A stretch of 64,000 nucleotides of DNA. Source: Xylanibacter ruminicola (lineage in GTDB: Bacteria; Bacteroidota; Bacteroidia; Bacteroidales; Bacteroidaceae). The notes beneath the pieces are model-generated. The model saw only the letters and a list, made by a program, of their open reading frames with translations. It made no database searches and was not told the DNA's origin. Positions 1 to 8,394 of this stretch are shown here, piece by piece. Within the stretch, counting starts at the first letter, position 1. The number at the start of each line of letters is the position of its first letter. The position numbers and the translations under genes are program-made. The stretch spans positions 1 through 64,000 of the forward strand of contig NZ_FNRF01000001.1 in the NCBI RefSeq assembly GCF_900107775.1, given 5' to 3'.

Positions 1-34
1 GTGCTTGTCAGGTGGTGTTCCTGATTTGCGGGTG

Positions 35-65
35 CAAAGGTACGGCTTTTTTTGAAACTACCAAA
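35..65 (-). promoter_or_regulatory. Leftward Bacteroidetes-type promoter for a gene outside the window
   Basis: Read on the minus strand there is TTTG (65 to 62), exactly 19 bases, then TACCTTTG (42 to 35), matching the Bacteroidetes -33/-7 consensus. It must drive a leftward gene that begins beyond position 1. That gene is therefore divergent from tsaB. Confidence 0.75.
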
Positions 66-187
66 ACTTTTCGAGAGAAATTTTCATTTTTCATGCATTT
101 TTCTGGTCGCTCTTGATAGATATCAATCGCAAAAACAGCTTCACATTATTATATATTATATAGACGGCGACACCATGCGCCAAAAAC

Positions 188-246
188 CGTGAGTTAATTC
201 AAAACCCCTCGTGAATTAATTCATTGCCCTTTTTGAATTAACTCAC
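188..246. repeat. Nested inverted and tandem repeat cluster upstream of tsaB
   Basis: A perfect 16-base inverted repeat has arms at 189-204 (GTGAGTTAATTCAAAA) and 231-246. Its loop holds the 12-base palindrome TGAATTAATTCA (212-223). Viewed along the plus strand, 188-209 and 210-231 are imperfect 22-base direct repeats that share CGTGARTTAATTCA. So three copies of one half-site lie within 60 bases, between two divergent promoters. This could be an operator array or a cruciform. It is not followed by a T-run, so a simple terminator is less likely. Confidence 0.7.
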
Positions 247-274
247 ACGTTAATTTCTGATAAAACGATGGTGA

Positions 275-298
275 TTGGGAAAAATTTGCGTACCTTTG
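275..298 (+). promoter_or_regulatory. Promoter of the tsaB operon
   Basis: TACCTTTG at 291-298 is a consensus -7 box. A TTG at 275-277 lies 13 bases upstream, closer than the usual 19-20, so the -33 element is uncertain. The start codon at 329 leaves a leader of roughly 25 bases. Confidence 0.65.
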
Positions 299-328
299 CA
301 CTTTATTAGTATAGGTTAATTAAAAAGT

Positions 329-1018
329 ATGTCGACGATATTACATATTGAAACCAGTACGGATGTTTGTTCCGTTGCTGTTTCGGAGGATTCGCATGTT
401 ATCTTCCAGCAAGAAGATCATAGCGGACCTAACCACGCAGAAAGTTTAGGTACCATGGTTGACGAGGCTCTCTCGTTTACCGATAATCACGCCATCCCTT
501 TTGATGCGGTGGCTGTAAGTTGCGGTCCTGGCTCATATACCGGACTGCGTATTGGTGTATCGATGGCTAAGGGTATTTGCTACGGCAGAAACCTGAAGCT
601 GATAGCTGTTCCTACACTGGAGCTGCTTTGCGTACCTGTATTATTAAGAGAGATTCCAGAAGAGGATGCCCTACTCTGTCCCATGCTCGATGCCCGACGC
701 ATGGAGGTGTATGCCGGTATCTACGATCGCGCCTTGAAACCTGTTCGTGAGATTGGCGCCGATGTGGTAACGGCCGAGACTTACAAAGAGTATCTGGATA
801 AGCACCCTGTGTACTTCTTCGGTAACGGTGCCAAGAAGTGCATGGAGACCATCAATCATCCCAACGCCCACCTGATTGAGGGCATAGAGCCACTGGCCAA
901 ATGGATGCAGCCCCTGGCCGAGAAACGATTGTTGAACAACCAGACAGAGGATGTAGCCTACTTTGTGCCTTACTATCTGAAGGACTTTGTGGCCAAACTA
1001 CCCAAGAAGCTCCTTTAA
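329..1018 (+). CDS. tsaB: tRNA threonylcarbamoyladenosine biosynthesis protein TsaB
   Basis: The 229-residue product is a TsaB (YeaZ) protein, the non-catalytic ASKHA-fold partner of TsaD in forming t6A at position 37 of ANN-decoding tRNAs. Visible family signatures are the N-terminal ILHIETSTDVCSVAV strand-loop and the CGPGSYTGLRIG motif near residue 65. Length matches the family (about 230). It is the first gene of a collinear run with DUF4290, murA, rimM, dxr and rseP. The spacer to the next gene is 21 bases and carries an AT-rich TTAAGAATTTAGAATTTA stretch. The start ATG lies about 30 bases after the -7 box. Confidence 0.93.
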   Translation: MSTILHIETSTDVCSVAVSEDSHVIFQQEDHSGPNHAESLGTMVDEALSFTDNHAIPFDAVAVSCGPGSYTGLRIGVSMAKGICYGRNLKLIAVPTLELLCVPVLLREIPEEDALLCPMLDARRMEVYAGIYDRALKPVREIGADVVTAETYKEYLDKHPVYFFGNGAKKCMETINHPNAHLIEGIEPLAKWMQPLAEKRLLNNQTEDVAYFVPYYLKDFVAKLPKKLL

Positions 1019-1039
1019 TTAAGAATTTAGAATTTAAAG

Positions 1040-1630
1040 ATGGATATAAAAGGATTAGATTACAACACACAGCGCGAGAAGCTGGTGATGTCGGAATACG
1101 GACGTGAGATCCAGAAGATGATTGAGTTGGCCTGCGAGCTGCCCAACAGAGAGGAGCGCCTGCAGTGTGCCCAGACCATCGTGAAGCTGATGGAGACCAA
1201 AAACCCACAGCTGAAAGAGAACGATGACTACGAGCAAACACTCTGGAACCATCTGTACCTGATGAGTCACAGAGAGTTGGAGATTGACTGGCCTTACGAT
1301 ATCAGCGAAGCCGACAAGATTCTTTCGAAGCCCCAGCCTATGAAGCTGCCTCAGGAGAGCGTGCGACTGCGCCACTACGGCAGATTGGTTGAGGAGCTCT
1401 TTAAGAAACTGAAGACTATGCCCGATGGTGAAGAGCGCGATGCGTTGGTAAGATACACAGCCAACCAGATGAAGCGCGACCTGGCTCAGTTCGGACATGG
1501 TTCGATGGACGATGAGCGTGTGGCCAGCGACCTGGCTCGCTTTACCGACGGCGCCATCCAGATTGACCTGAATGCTTTCAGATTTGAGAAAGTGGCTCAG
1601 GCAGATGAGAAAAAGAAGAAAAAGAAGTAA
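1040..1630 (+). CDS. DUF4290 domain-containing protein
   Basis: The 196-residue protein matches the DUF4290 family as I recognise it (start MDIKGLDYNTQREKLVMSEYG), which is found in Bacteroidetes and has no established function. It is predicted to be cytoplasmic and largely helical, with many charged residues and no signal peptide or membrane span. It ends in a run of six lysines (KKKKKK), encoded by an A/G-rich tract that also precedes murA. The conserved position between tsaB and murA suggests an informational or envelope role, but no reaction can be assigned. Confidence 0.85.
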   Translation: MDIKGLDYNTQREKLVMSEYGREIQKMIELACELPNREERLQCAQTIVKLMETKNPQLKENDDYEQTLWNHLYLMSHRELEIDWPYDISEADKILSKPQPMKLPQESVRLRHYGRLVEELFKKLKTMPDGEERDALVRYTANQMKRDLAQFGHGSMDDERVASDLARFTDGAIQIDLNAFRFEKVAQADEKKKKKK

Positions 1631-1635
1631 CCTAT

Positions 1636-2940
1636 ATGGCATCATTTATCATTGAAGGCGGCCATCTGCTGCAAGGAACCATCACACCACAGGGTGCCAA
1701 GAACGAGGCCCTGCAGGTAATCTGTGCCACATTGTTGACAGAGGAAGAGGTGATTATCCGCAACATCCCGAACATTCGCGATGTGAACAACCTCATCCAG
1801 CTGCTACGTGATATTGGTGTGAAGGTAACCAAAAAGGAAGAGAATACCTATACCTTCAAAGCCGACGAGCTGAACCTGGATTACTTGCAGAGCGACGAGT
1901 TTGTGAAGAAGTGTGCTGCACTGCGAGGCAGCGTGATGATGATTGGTCCGCTTTTGGCCCGTATGGGTAAAGCCGTTATCACCAAACCTGGTGGCGATAA
2001 GATTGGTCGCCGTCGTTTGGACACCCACTTCTTAGGATTCGAGAAACTCGGTGCCACCTTTAACCGTGTGGAAGGACGCGACGTGTATGAGATCTCGGCC
2101 AAACAGCTGAAGGGCACCTACATGTTGCTCGACGAGGCATCGGTAACAGGTACAGCCAACATCATTATGGCCGCCGTATTTGCCAAAGGAACAACCACGA
2201 TATACAATGCAGCTTGTGAACCCTATCTGCAACAGCTTTGTAAGATGCTGAACAGTATGGGTGCCCGCATCAGCGGTATCGCCTCGAACCTGCTCACTAT
2301 CGAGGGGGTTGACAGTTTGCATGGCACCGACCACCAGATTCTGCCCGATATGATTGAGGTAGGCTCGTTTATCGGTATGGCAGCCATGTGCGGCAATGGC
2401 GTTCGCATCAAAGATGTAAGTGTTGAGAACTTAGGAATCATCCCTGATGCCTTCCGTAAGTTAGGTGTAGAAATCGAAGTTGAAGGCGATGACCTGTGGA
2501 TTCCCCGTCAGGATCATTACGAGATACAATCGTTCATGGATGGTACCATCATGACACTGGCCGATGCCCCTTGGCCCGGCTTGACTCCCGACCTGCTGAG
2601 TGTACTGATTGTGGTTGCCACCCAGGCTCGCGGTAGCGTGCTGTTCCACCAGAAGATGTTTGAAAGCAGACTGTTCTTTGTGGATAAGTTGATTGACATG
2701 GGTGCCCAGATTATACTTTGCGACCCACACCGTGCCGTAGTGGTTGGTCACGATAGAAAGATTACCCTGCGCGGCGGTCGTATGTCGAGTCCTGATATCC
2801 GTGCCGGTATTGCGCTGCTGATTGCAGCCATGAGTGCCAAAGGTACCAGTCGCATCGACAACATCGAGCAGATCGACCGCGGTTACGAGAATATCGAAGC
2901 CCGTCTGAATGCTCTGGGTGCGAATATTGTTAGAGGTTAG
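1636..2940 (+). CDS. murA: UDP-N-acetylglucosamine 1-carboxyvinyltransferase MurA
   Basis: The 434-residue enzyme transfers enolpyruvate from phosphoenolpyruvate to UDP-GlcNAc, the first committed step of peptidoglycan synthesis in the cytoplasm. The N-terminal GGHLLQGTITPQGAKNEAL matches the substrate-binding KNA(A/E) region. The active-site loop reads PGGDKIGRRRLDTH, so the usual catalytic Cys (Cys115 in E. coli) is Asp121. Asp at this position is known from naturally fosfomycin-insensitive MurA enzymes. The gene starts 5 bases after the DUF4290 stop and is followed at once by rimM. Confidence 0.95.
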   Translation: MASFIIEGGHLLQGTITPQGAKNEALQVICATLLTEEEVIIRNIPNIRDVNNLIQLLRDIGVKVTKKEENTYTFKADELNLDYLQSDEFVKKCAALRGSVMMIGPLLARMGKAVITKPGGDKIGRRRLDTHFLGFEKLGATFNRVEGRDVYEISAKQLKGTYMLLDEASVTGTANIIMAAVFAKGTTTIYNAACEPYLQQLCKMLNSMGARISGIASNLLTIEGVDSLHGTDHQILPDMIEVGSFIGMAAMCGNGVRIKDVSVENLGIIPDAFRKLGVEIEVEGDDLWIPRQDHYEIQSFMDGTIMTLADAPWPGLTPDLLSVLIVVATQARGSVLFHQKMFESRLFFVDKLIDMGAQIILCDPHRAVVVGHDRKITLRGGRMSSPDIRAGIALLIAAMSAKGTSRIDNIEQIDRGYENIEARLNALGANIVRG

Positions 2941-2944
2941 AAAT

Positions 2945-3454
2945 ATGATAAGACGCGAGGACGTATATAAGATAGGTAAGTTGGGTAAGGCGCACGGCGT
3001 GAAAGGAGAGATTAGTTTTCTCTTCGACGACGACGTGTTCGACCGTACCGATGCCGACTACCTGATACTTGATATGGATGGTATCCTGGTACCTTTCTTT
3101 ATAGAGGAGTATCGTTTTAAGACCGACGACAATGCCCTGATGAAGTTTGAGGGTATCGACACCCAAGAGCGTGCCAGAGAACTGACCGGCTGCGAGGTTT
3201 ACTTCCCCCGTGAGATGGCAGAAGACGACGAGGAGCAGCTTTCGTGGGCAGCCATCGTGGGCTTTGAACTCATCGATGCCAACACCGGCAAGGTTGCAGG
3301 AAAAATTGCCTCGGTGGATGATGCCACTATCAATATCCTCTTCGAACTGGAAGACGGCAAACTGATTCCAGCTTCAGAAGAGCTGATTACTAATGTAGAT
3401 ACAAAGAAACAACAAATAATAGTAAAACTGCCGGAAGGCATTTTAGAATTATGA
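2945..3454 (+). CDS. rimM: Ribosome maturation factor RimM
   Basis: RimM binds ribosomal protein S19 and assists assembly of the 30S head. The start was set at the ATG at 2945 (MIRREDVYKIGKLGKAHGVKGE), which gives 169 residues, the normal family length. An upstream in-frame non-ATG start inside murA would add 12 unrelated residues. The N-terminal RimM beta-barrel (GKAHGVKGEI) and the C-terminal PRC-barrel region (residues about 95-168, ending KLPEGILEL) are both present. The stop overlaps the dxr start by four bases (ATGA), suggesting translational coupling. Confidence 0.93.
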   Translation: MIRREDVYKIGKLGKAHGVKGEISFLFDDDVFDRTDADYLILDMDGILVPFFIEEYRFKTDDNALMKFEGIDTQERARELTGCEVYFPREMAEDDEEQLSWAAIVGFELIDANTGKVAGKIASVDDATINILFELEDGKLIPASEELITNVDTKKQQIIVKLPEGILEL

Positions 3455-4608
3455 AGAAACAAATAGCCATTCTCGGCTCTACGGGGTCGATAGGAACACA
3501 AGCACTCGAGGTCATCGAGGAACATAGCGACCTGTACGAGGTCTATTGTTTGACTGCTAATAATAAGATAGAGTTGCTGGCCGAGCAAGCTCATAAGTTC
3601 AAGCCCGCAGCCATCGTGATTGCCAACGAGGCACGTTACGACGAGCTGAAGAGCCTGATGAGCGACATGCCCGACGTAAAAGTATATGCCGGTGCCCAGG
3701 CACTGAACGAGATTGTAGAAGCAGGTCCCATCCATATGGTACTCACAGCGATGGTTGGTTTCGCAGGACTGAATCCCACCATCCATGCCATCAAGGCCGG
3801 TAAGACCATCTGCTTAGCCAATAAAGAGACGTTGGTGGTTGCCGGTGAGCTGATTCTTCAGCTGGCCCAGCAGTACCACACTCCTATCCTACCAGTAGAT
3901 AGCGAGCACTCAGCCATCTTCCAGAGTCTGGTTGGCGAGGATCAGAACCCTATAGAAAAAATTCTGCTCACCGCTTCTGGCGGTCCGTTCCGTCTGAAGT
4001 CGATGGAGGAGATTGCTCACGTAACCAAGGCCGACGCCCTGCGCCATCCAACATGGGACATGGGGGCTAAGATTACCATCGATTCAGCTTCGATGATGAA
4101 CAAGGGCTTTGAGGTGATCGAGGCCAAGTGGCTGTTTGGTGTGGACGCCAAGCAGATTCAGGTGTTGGTTCACCCCCAGAGTATTGTTCACAGTGCCGTT
4201 CAGTTCCAGGATGGTAGCGTAAAGGCCCAGTTGGGTGTGCCCGATATGCGTCTGCCCATCCAGTACGCCTTCTCGTTCCCACAGCGTTTGCACCTGAGTG
4301 GCGAGCGTCTCGACCTCTTTAAAACCCAGCATCTGGAGTTCTTCGAGCCTGACTTGGAGAAGTTCCGCTGCTTAGCTCTGGCTTTCGAAGCTATCGACAA
4401 GGGTGGAAACATGCCATGTATCGTGAATGCAGCTAACGAGATTGTGAACCGTGGATTCCTGGAGGACAAATGCGGATTCCTGCAGATGGGCGACATCATT
4501 GCCGAGACCATGCAGCGTGCTACCTTCGATAAGAACCCCAGCTACGACACCTACATCGCTACCGATGCCGAGGCCCGTCGTATTGCTACAGAACTCATGA
4601 ATAAATAA
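3451..4608 (+). CDS. dxr: 1-deoxy-D-xylulose 5-phosphate reductoisomerase
   Basis: The 385-residue DXR converts 1-deoxy-D-xylulose 5-phosphate to 2-C-methyl-D-erythritol 4-phosphate with NADPH, the committed step of the MEP isoprenoid pathway. Seen in the sequence are the N-terminal nucleotide-binding GSTGSIGTQALEV, LANKETLVVAG, the metal-binding PVDSEHSAIFQ, and HPTWDMGAKITIDSASMMNKG. Length is typical. It overlaps rimM by ATGA and lies 6 bases before rseP. This implies the organism uses the MEP pathway. Confidence 0.96.
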   Translation: MKKQIAILGSTGSIGTQALEVIEEHSDLYEVYCLTANNKIELLAEQAHKFKPAAIVIANEARYDELKSLMSDMPDVKVYAGAQALNEIVEAGPIHMVLTAMVGFAGLNPTIHAIKAGKTICLANKETLVVAGELILQLAQQYHTPILPVDSEHSAIFQSLVGEDQNPIEKILLTASGGPFRLKSMEEIAHVTKADALRHPTWDMGAKITIDSASMMNKGFEVIEAKWLFGVDAKQIQVLVHPQSIVHSAVQFQDGSVKAQLGVPDMRLPIQYAFSFPQRLHLSGERLDLFKTQHLEFFEPDLEKFRCLALAFEAIDKGGNMPCIVNAANEIVNRGFLEDKCGFLQMGDIIAETMQRATFDKNPSYDTYIATDAEARRIATELMNK

Positions 4609-4614
4609 TCAACA

Positions 4615-6015
4615 ATGGATATCTTTTTAATTAGACTTTTACAATTCATGCTGGCCATTGGCCTGCTGGTGCTGCTCCATGAGGGTGGCCACTTCTTCTT
4701 TGCCAAGCTCTTTGGCATCCGCGTAGAGAAGTTCTATCTCTTCTTCGACCCCTCCATCTGGAAGTGGGACGGCAGTCTGTTTAAGATCAAGCCTAAGAAC
4801 AGCGACACACAGTATGGTGTAGGTTGGTTGCCATTGGGCGGCTACTGTAAGATTGCCGGTATGATTGATGAGAGTTTTGATACCGAACAGATGAAACAGC
4901 CCGCACAGCCTTGGGAGTTCCGCAGCAAACCTGCCTGGCAGCGTCTGCTGGTGATGATTGGCGGTGTATTGGTAAACTTCCTGCTGGCCCTGTTCATCTA
5001 CTCAATGATACTGTTCTACTGGGGCGACACCTATATCCCCACCAAGAACATGACCTTGGGTATGAAGTTCAACACCGAGGCTAAGCAGTACGGCTTTAAG
5101 GATGGTGATATCCTGGTAGGTACCGAGAACGGCGAGTTCAAGGACTTCAGTGCTGATATGTACCGTGCCCTGAGCGAGGCTACCCGTGCCGACATTATTC
5201 GTGATGGTAAGGCCATGAGCATCAAGTTGCCTGGCGACATCAATCTGTTAGGTATGCTGAAGGCAGAGCCCTCATTCGTTCGTCCACTGATTCCTGCCGT
5301 GGTTGACAGTGTGATTGAGAACACCCCTGCTGCCAAGATGGGATTGCAGAAAGGTGATAAGATTGTAGGCATCAACGGCAAGCCTGTTGACAGCTACAAT
5401 GAGTTTACCGATCAACTCGGCATACTCGAGGATATGATGACAGCCGCCAAGACGCAGGCCGACAGCCTGAAGGTGCGCACTGCCACGATTGTAGTTTCGA
5501 GAAAGGAGATAGGAGGAATGAGTAAGGAGGATACGCTTGCTGTTACTCTGACACCTGATTTGAAACTCGGCTTCATGGTGCAGACCATCGCTGGCATCTA
5601 CCAGCCCATCACCAAGGAGTATGGATTCTTTGAGAGTTTCCCTGCCGGAATAGCATATGGCATCAACGTGCTGAAGGGTTACGTGGGCGACATGAAGTAT
5701 GTGTTCACAGCCGACGGTGCTAAATCGATTGGTGGTTTCGGCGCTATCGGCAGTCTGTTCCCACCCATGTGGGATTGGTATCTGTTCTGGAAGATGACCG
5801 CCTTCCTCTCAATCATCCTCGCCTTCATGAACATCCTGCCCATCCCAGCCTTGGATGGTGGACATGTACTGTTCCTGATTTATGAGATGATTACCCGCAG
5901 AAAGCCTTCAGAGACCTTCATGATCCGTGCCGAATACTTCGGATTCGGATTGCTCATCCTACTGATGGTATTTGCCAACCTCAACGACATTCTTCGTTGG
6001 TTAGGTTACATGTAG
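4615..6015 (+). CDS. rseP: RIP metalloprotease RseP (site-2 protease)
   Basis: The 466-residue inner-membrane zinc protease belongs to the M50 site-2 protease family, which cleaves anti-sigma factors or leftover signal peptides inside the membrane. The zinc motif HEGGH lies at residues 22-26 in the first membrane span. The third ligand motif NILPIPALDGGH lies near residue 410. Between them are one or two PDZ domains (for example VVDSVIENTPAAKMGLQKGDKIVGING). It is the last gene of the operon, and a hairpin terminator follows at 6083-6120. Confidence 0.94.
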   Translation: MDIFLIRLLQFMLAIGLLVLLHEGGHFFFAKLFGIRVEKFYLFFDPSIWKWDGSLFKIKPKNSDTQYGVGWLPLGGYCKIAGMIDESFDTEQMKQPAQPWEFRSKPAWQRLLVMIGGVLVNFLLALFIYSMILFYWGDTYIPTKNMTLGMKFNTEAKQYGFKDGDILVGTENGEFKDFSADMYRALSEATRADIIRDGKAMSIKLPGDINLLGMLKAEPSFVRPLIPAVVDSVIENTPAAKMGLQKGDKIVGINGKPVDSYNEFTDQLGILEDMMTAAKTQADSLKVRTATIVVSRKEIGGMSKEDTLAVTLTPDLKLGFMVQTIAGIYQPITKEYGFFESFPAGIAYGINVLKGYVGDMKYVFTADGAKSIGGFGAIGSLFPPMWDWYLFWKMTAFLSIILAFMNILPIPALDGGHVLFLIYEMITRRKPSETFMIRAEYFGFGLLILLMVFANLNDILRWLGYM

Positions 6016-6082
6016 ATTTTTTTAGCAAAAATATACAAAAGTATCACTTTTTGCTATAACATCCTATACATCAATAAGATAC

Positions 6083-6120
6083 GAGAGTGATAGGTAATAT
6101 CAAACCATCACTCTCTTTTT
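6083..6120 (+). terminator. Rho-independent terminator of the tsaB-rseP operon
   Basis: A 9-base-pair stem pairs GAGAGTGAT (6083-6091) with ATCACTCTC (6107-6115). It can be extended by GG/CC across a bulged A. A run of five T follows at 6116-6120. The U-tract is only on the plus-strand side, so it ends rseP transcription rather than the convergent glycosidase operon. Confidence 0.8.
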
Positions 6121-6136
6121 CTTATCATCTTTCACA

Positions 6137-6268
6137 ACAAAACAACTTGTTTTGCTATCTAAAATCTATTGTTTTACCTTGTAAGATGTATTGTTTTAGA
6201 GCACAAAACAAGTTGTTTTGTTATCAAAGATATATTAGATAGCCTTGCAAAGACTATTGTTTTACCCT
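6137..6268. repeat. Tandem 66-base palindrome-containing repeat, two units
   Basis: Units 6137-6202 and 6203-6268 are imperfect copies with a period of exactly 66 bases. Each opens with a palindrome (ACAAAACAACTTGTTTTG or its G variant) and ends with an ATTGTTTTA-type motif. Similar ATTGTTTTAC motifs sit at 6168-6177 and 6256-6265. The array covers the last 30 or so codons of the GH2 gene plus 37 bases beyond its stop. Because 66 is a multiple of three, a unit duplication keeps frame. Confidence 0.7.
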
Positions 6269-8393
6269 TGATATCCACACGAATGGCAGCTTTACCATTG
6301 GCAGCTTGGATGCGATAAGAACCAGTGTTGGTACCTTCGTTCTGGTGCATCAAACCATCGCCAACCATCGAAAACTCCACCCAATCCTTTGAATCCAAAC
6401 AAGGCACCCCATCTTGGTCGCATATCTGCGCTGTCACCAAACCATCCTGACAGGTCAGTTTAATCTGTGCAGGTGCGCCCCATTTGGCCGTTTGGTAGTC
6501 GCATGTGATCTCATCAGTCAGGCGCCCCGACACTGCACGGATGTGATTTTTCCCAGCCACAAACGGCACCATCCAATGAAAACCCTGTGCGGGATAATCG
6601 GTCAAAGAGCGCTGTTTCTTACCATACGACACGCCGTTGACAAAGAGTTCCACCTCGGGTTCGTTCGAATATACCAGCACCTCTTTCTGTTCGCCCTCAT
6701 TGCCCCAGCGGATAGGCCAGGTATGTCCATAGATATGCAGCATCGGTTTTTTCGACCAATAACTCTGAAACACATAATAGCTCTCCTTAGGTGTGCCATC
6801 GCGCTGGCAAACGCCCTTCTGATTTACATAGGGTATCGGGTTATTGGGGCGCAAGGGGGTACAAAAGTCCTTAAAAGTCCAGAAAGCCGACCCCGTCAGG
6901 TTGGGCATCTGTGCCTGTTCTTTCAGATGCCAGTCAAATAATCGCACCATATAACTCTCCGACCAATCGCCATTTCTGTCGCCAGCTTCTATGTCAAATC
7001 CGCTTTCTGCATGGCGCCCAGCATGACTGTCACCGCCCCATTCGGCATGTAAGAAACGCGGGAAACGGTTGATAGCCGTCTGTTCCATCTCGCGATAATC
7101 GGTAAACCTACGTGCATACCAACCAGCCCAGATGGAAGGCGAATATACATCCACGATGTCGGCACAGAAATCACAGCGCCGAATGGTGGTGAGGCGATTA
7201 GCATCCAACTGATGCGCCAGGGTATTCAGCGAGGTCATCAACAGTCGGATGCCCAGGGTGTCCACCTTCGTCCCGAAATCGCCCGGCCAGTCGTTCTCAT
7301 TACCTAAGCCCCAGAGAATCACCGAAGGGTGATGGCGATGTTGCTGAATCATATTGGTCAGCATGCGATGCGCCTGTGCCTGATAGCGCTCGCCCCCCAC
7401 TCCGCCTCGGCACCAGGGAATCTCTTCCCATACCAGTAAGCCCAGCGAGTCGCACAACTGTAGCACCAGATCATTCTGCTGATAATGCCCCAAACGGATA
7501 AAGTTTGCCCCCATATCCTTGATTTGTTGCATCTCACGACGAATCTGCTCGTCGGTCATGGCAGCCCCTACCCCAGCATGGTCTTCATGGCGGTGGGTAC
7601 CGTTAAGCAGCAGTCGGCGACCATTGAGATAGAACGGTCCATGCGTTTTAAACCCGAATGTACGCAATCCAAAATGTTTCTCTATCTGCTGCTCACCATA
7701 ACGGATGCGAGCCGTATAGAGTTGGGGATGATCCACATCCCAAAGCACAGGCTTCCTGATGGTAATCGGTCGACGGTTGGTACCCTTAAACACGCGTTTG
7801 CCATCAGGCGCCATGATTTCTACCTGGAGTGGGTACTGCTGATCGATGACCACCTGGTTTCCACACACATCGATACATACATCTTCGATATACTGCTTGG
7901 GCATATACAACAGATTGACGTGACGATAGAGGCCACCATAAAGACAGAAATCTGAGAGGTCCGAAGGTATCATCTGCACATCGCGACTGTTATCGCAGCG
8001 CACCACCACAGGCAGTCGGCCATTGCCATAACGTGTGATATCAACCGTCCAACGGTCGTAGCCACCCACATGTGTGCCAACAAGCATCGTATCCACATAC
8101 ACCTCGGTCTTCTGTCCTGCGCCTTCAAACTCCAGTAGCGTATGCCCTCCAGAATACGGATTCGCAACCTGTAACGTGGTACGATACCAACCGACACCCT
8201 GATAATACTTTATATCAGGGTTCACCCCATCGAGGGCATTATAGCAATGAGGCAGGTTTACCGACTGCCACGCATGAGCAGCATCCTGGCGTGCAAACTG
8301 CCAACCGGCATCAACACAAAGTTTAACCTGCGCGCTGGCAGAAGTCGCCAGCACACAGGCCGCAAGTATGAATCGAAAAGAATGTTTCAACAT
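6174..8393 (-). CDS. Secreted glycoside hydrolase family 2 protein (beta-glycosidase)
   Basis: The 739-residue protein has a cleavable signal peptide (MLKHSFRFILAACVLATSASAQ) and full GH2 architecture. It has a sugar-binding jelly roll (about 30-160, with GVGWYRTTL and GGYDRWTVDIT), an immunoglobulin-like domain, and a TIM barrel from about residue 250. Acid/base Glu366 is seen in WGLGNEND and nucleophile Glu451 in HAEWGG. C-terminal Ig-like modules follow (EVELFVNGVSYGKKQ). GH2 covers beta-galactosidase, beta-glucuronidase and others, so the exact sugar is unknown. The final ~30 residues are encoded by a tandem repeat and are probably not part of the fold. The start lies one base after the stop of the upstream multimodular enzyme, so the two are co-translated. 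Confidence 0.9.
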   Translation of the reverse strand: MLKHSFRFILAACVLATSASAQVKLCVDAGWQFARQDAAHAWQSVNLPHCYNALDGVNPDIKYYQGVGWYRTTLQVANPYSGGHTLLEFEGAGQKTEVYVDTMLVGTHVGGYDRWTVDITRYGNGRLPVVVRCDNSRDVQMIPSDLSDFCLYGGLYRHVNLLYMPKQYIEDVCIDVCGNQVVIDQQYPLQVEIMAPDGKRVFKGTNRRPITIRKPVLWDVDHPQLYTARIRYGEQQIEKHFGLRTFGFKTHGPFYLNGRRLLLNGTHRHEDHAGVGAAMTDEQIRREMQQIKDMGANFIRLGHYQQNDLVLQLCDSLGLLVWEEIPWCRGGVGGERYQAQAHRMLTNMIQQHRHHPSVILWGLGNENDWPGDFGTKVDTLGIRLLMTSLNTLAHQLDANRLTTIRRCDFCADIVDVYSPSIWAGWYARRFTDYREMEQTAINRFPRFLHAEWGGDSHAGRHAESGFDIEAGDRNGDWSESYMVRLFDWHLKEQAQMPNLTGSAFWTFKDFCTPLRPNNPIPYVNQKGVCQRDGTPKESYYVFQSYWSKKPMLHIYGHTWPIRWGNEGEQKEVLVYSNEPEVELFVNGVSYGKKQRSLTDYPAQGFHWMVPFVAGKNHIRAVSGRLTDEITCDYQTAKWGAPAQIKLTCQDGLVTAQICDQDGVPCLDSKDWVEFSMVGDGLMHQNEGTNTGSYRIQAANGKAAIRVDIKGKTIVFARLSNISLITKQLVLCSKTIHLTR

Positions 8394-8394
8394 A

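Noticed and set aside
6137-6268. Tandem repeat considered as a CRISPR remnant
   Set aside because: Only two contiguous imperfect 66-base units, no spacers between them and no cas genes anywhere in the window.
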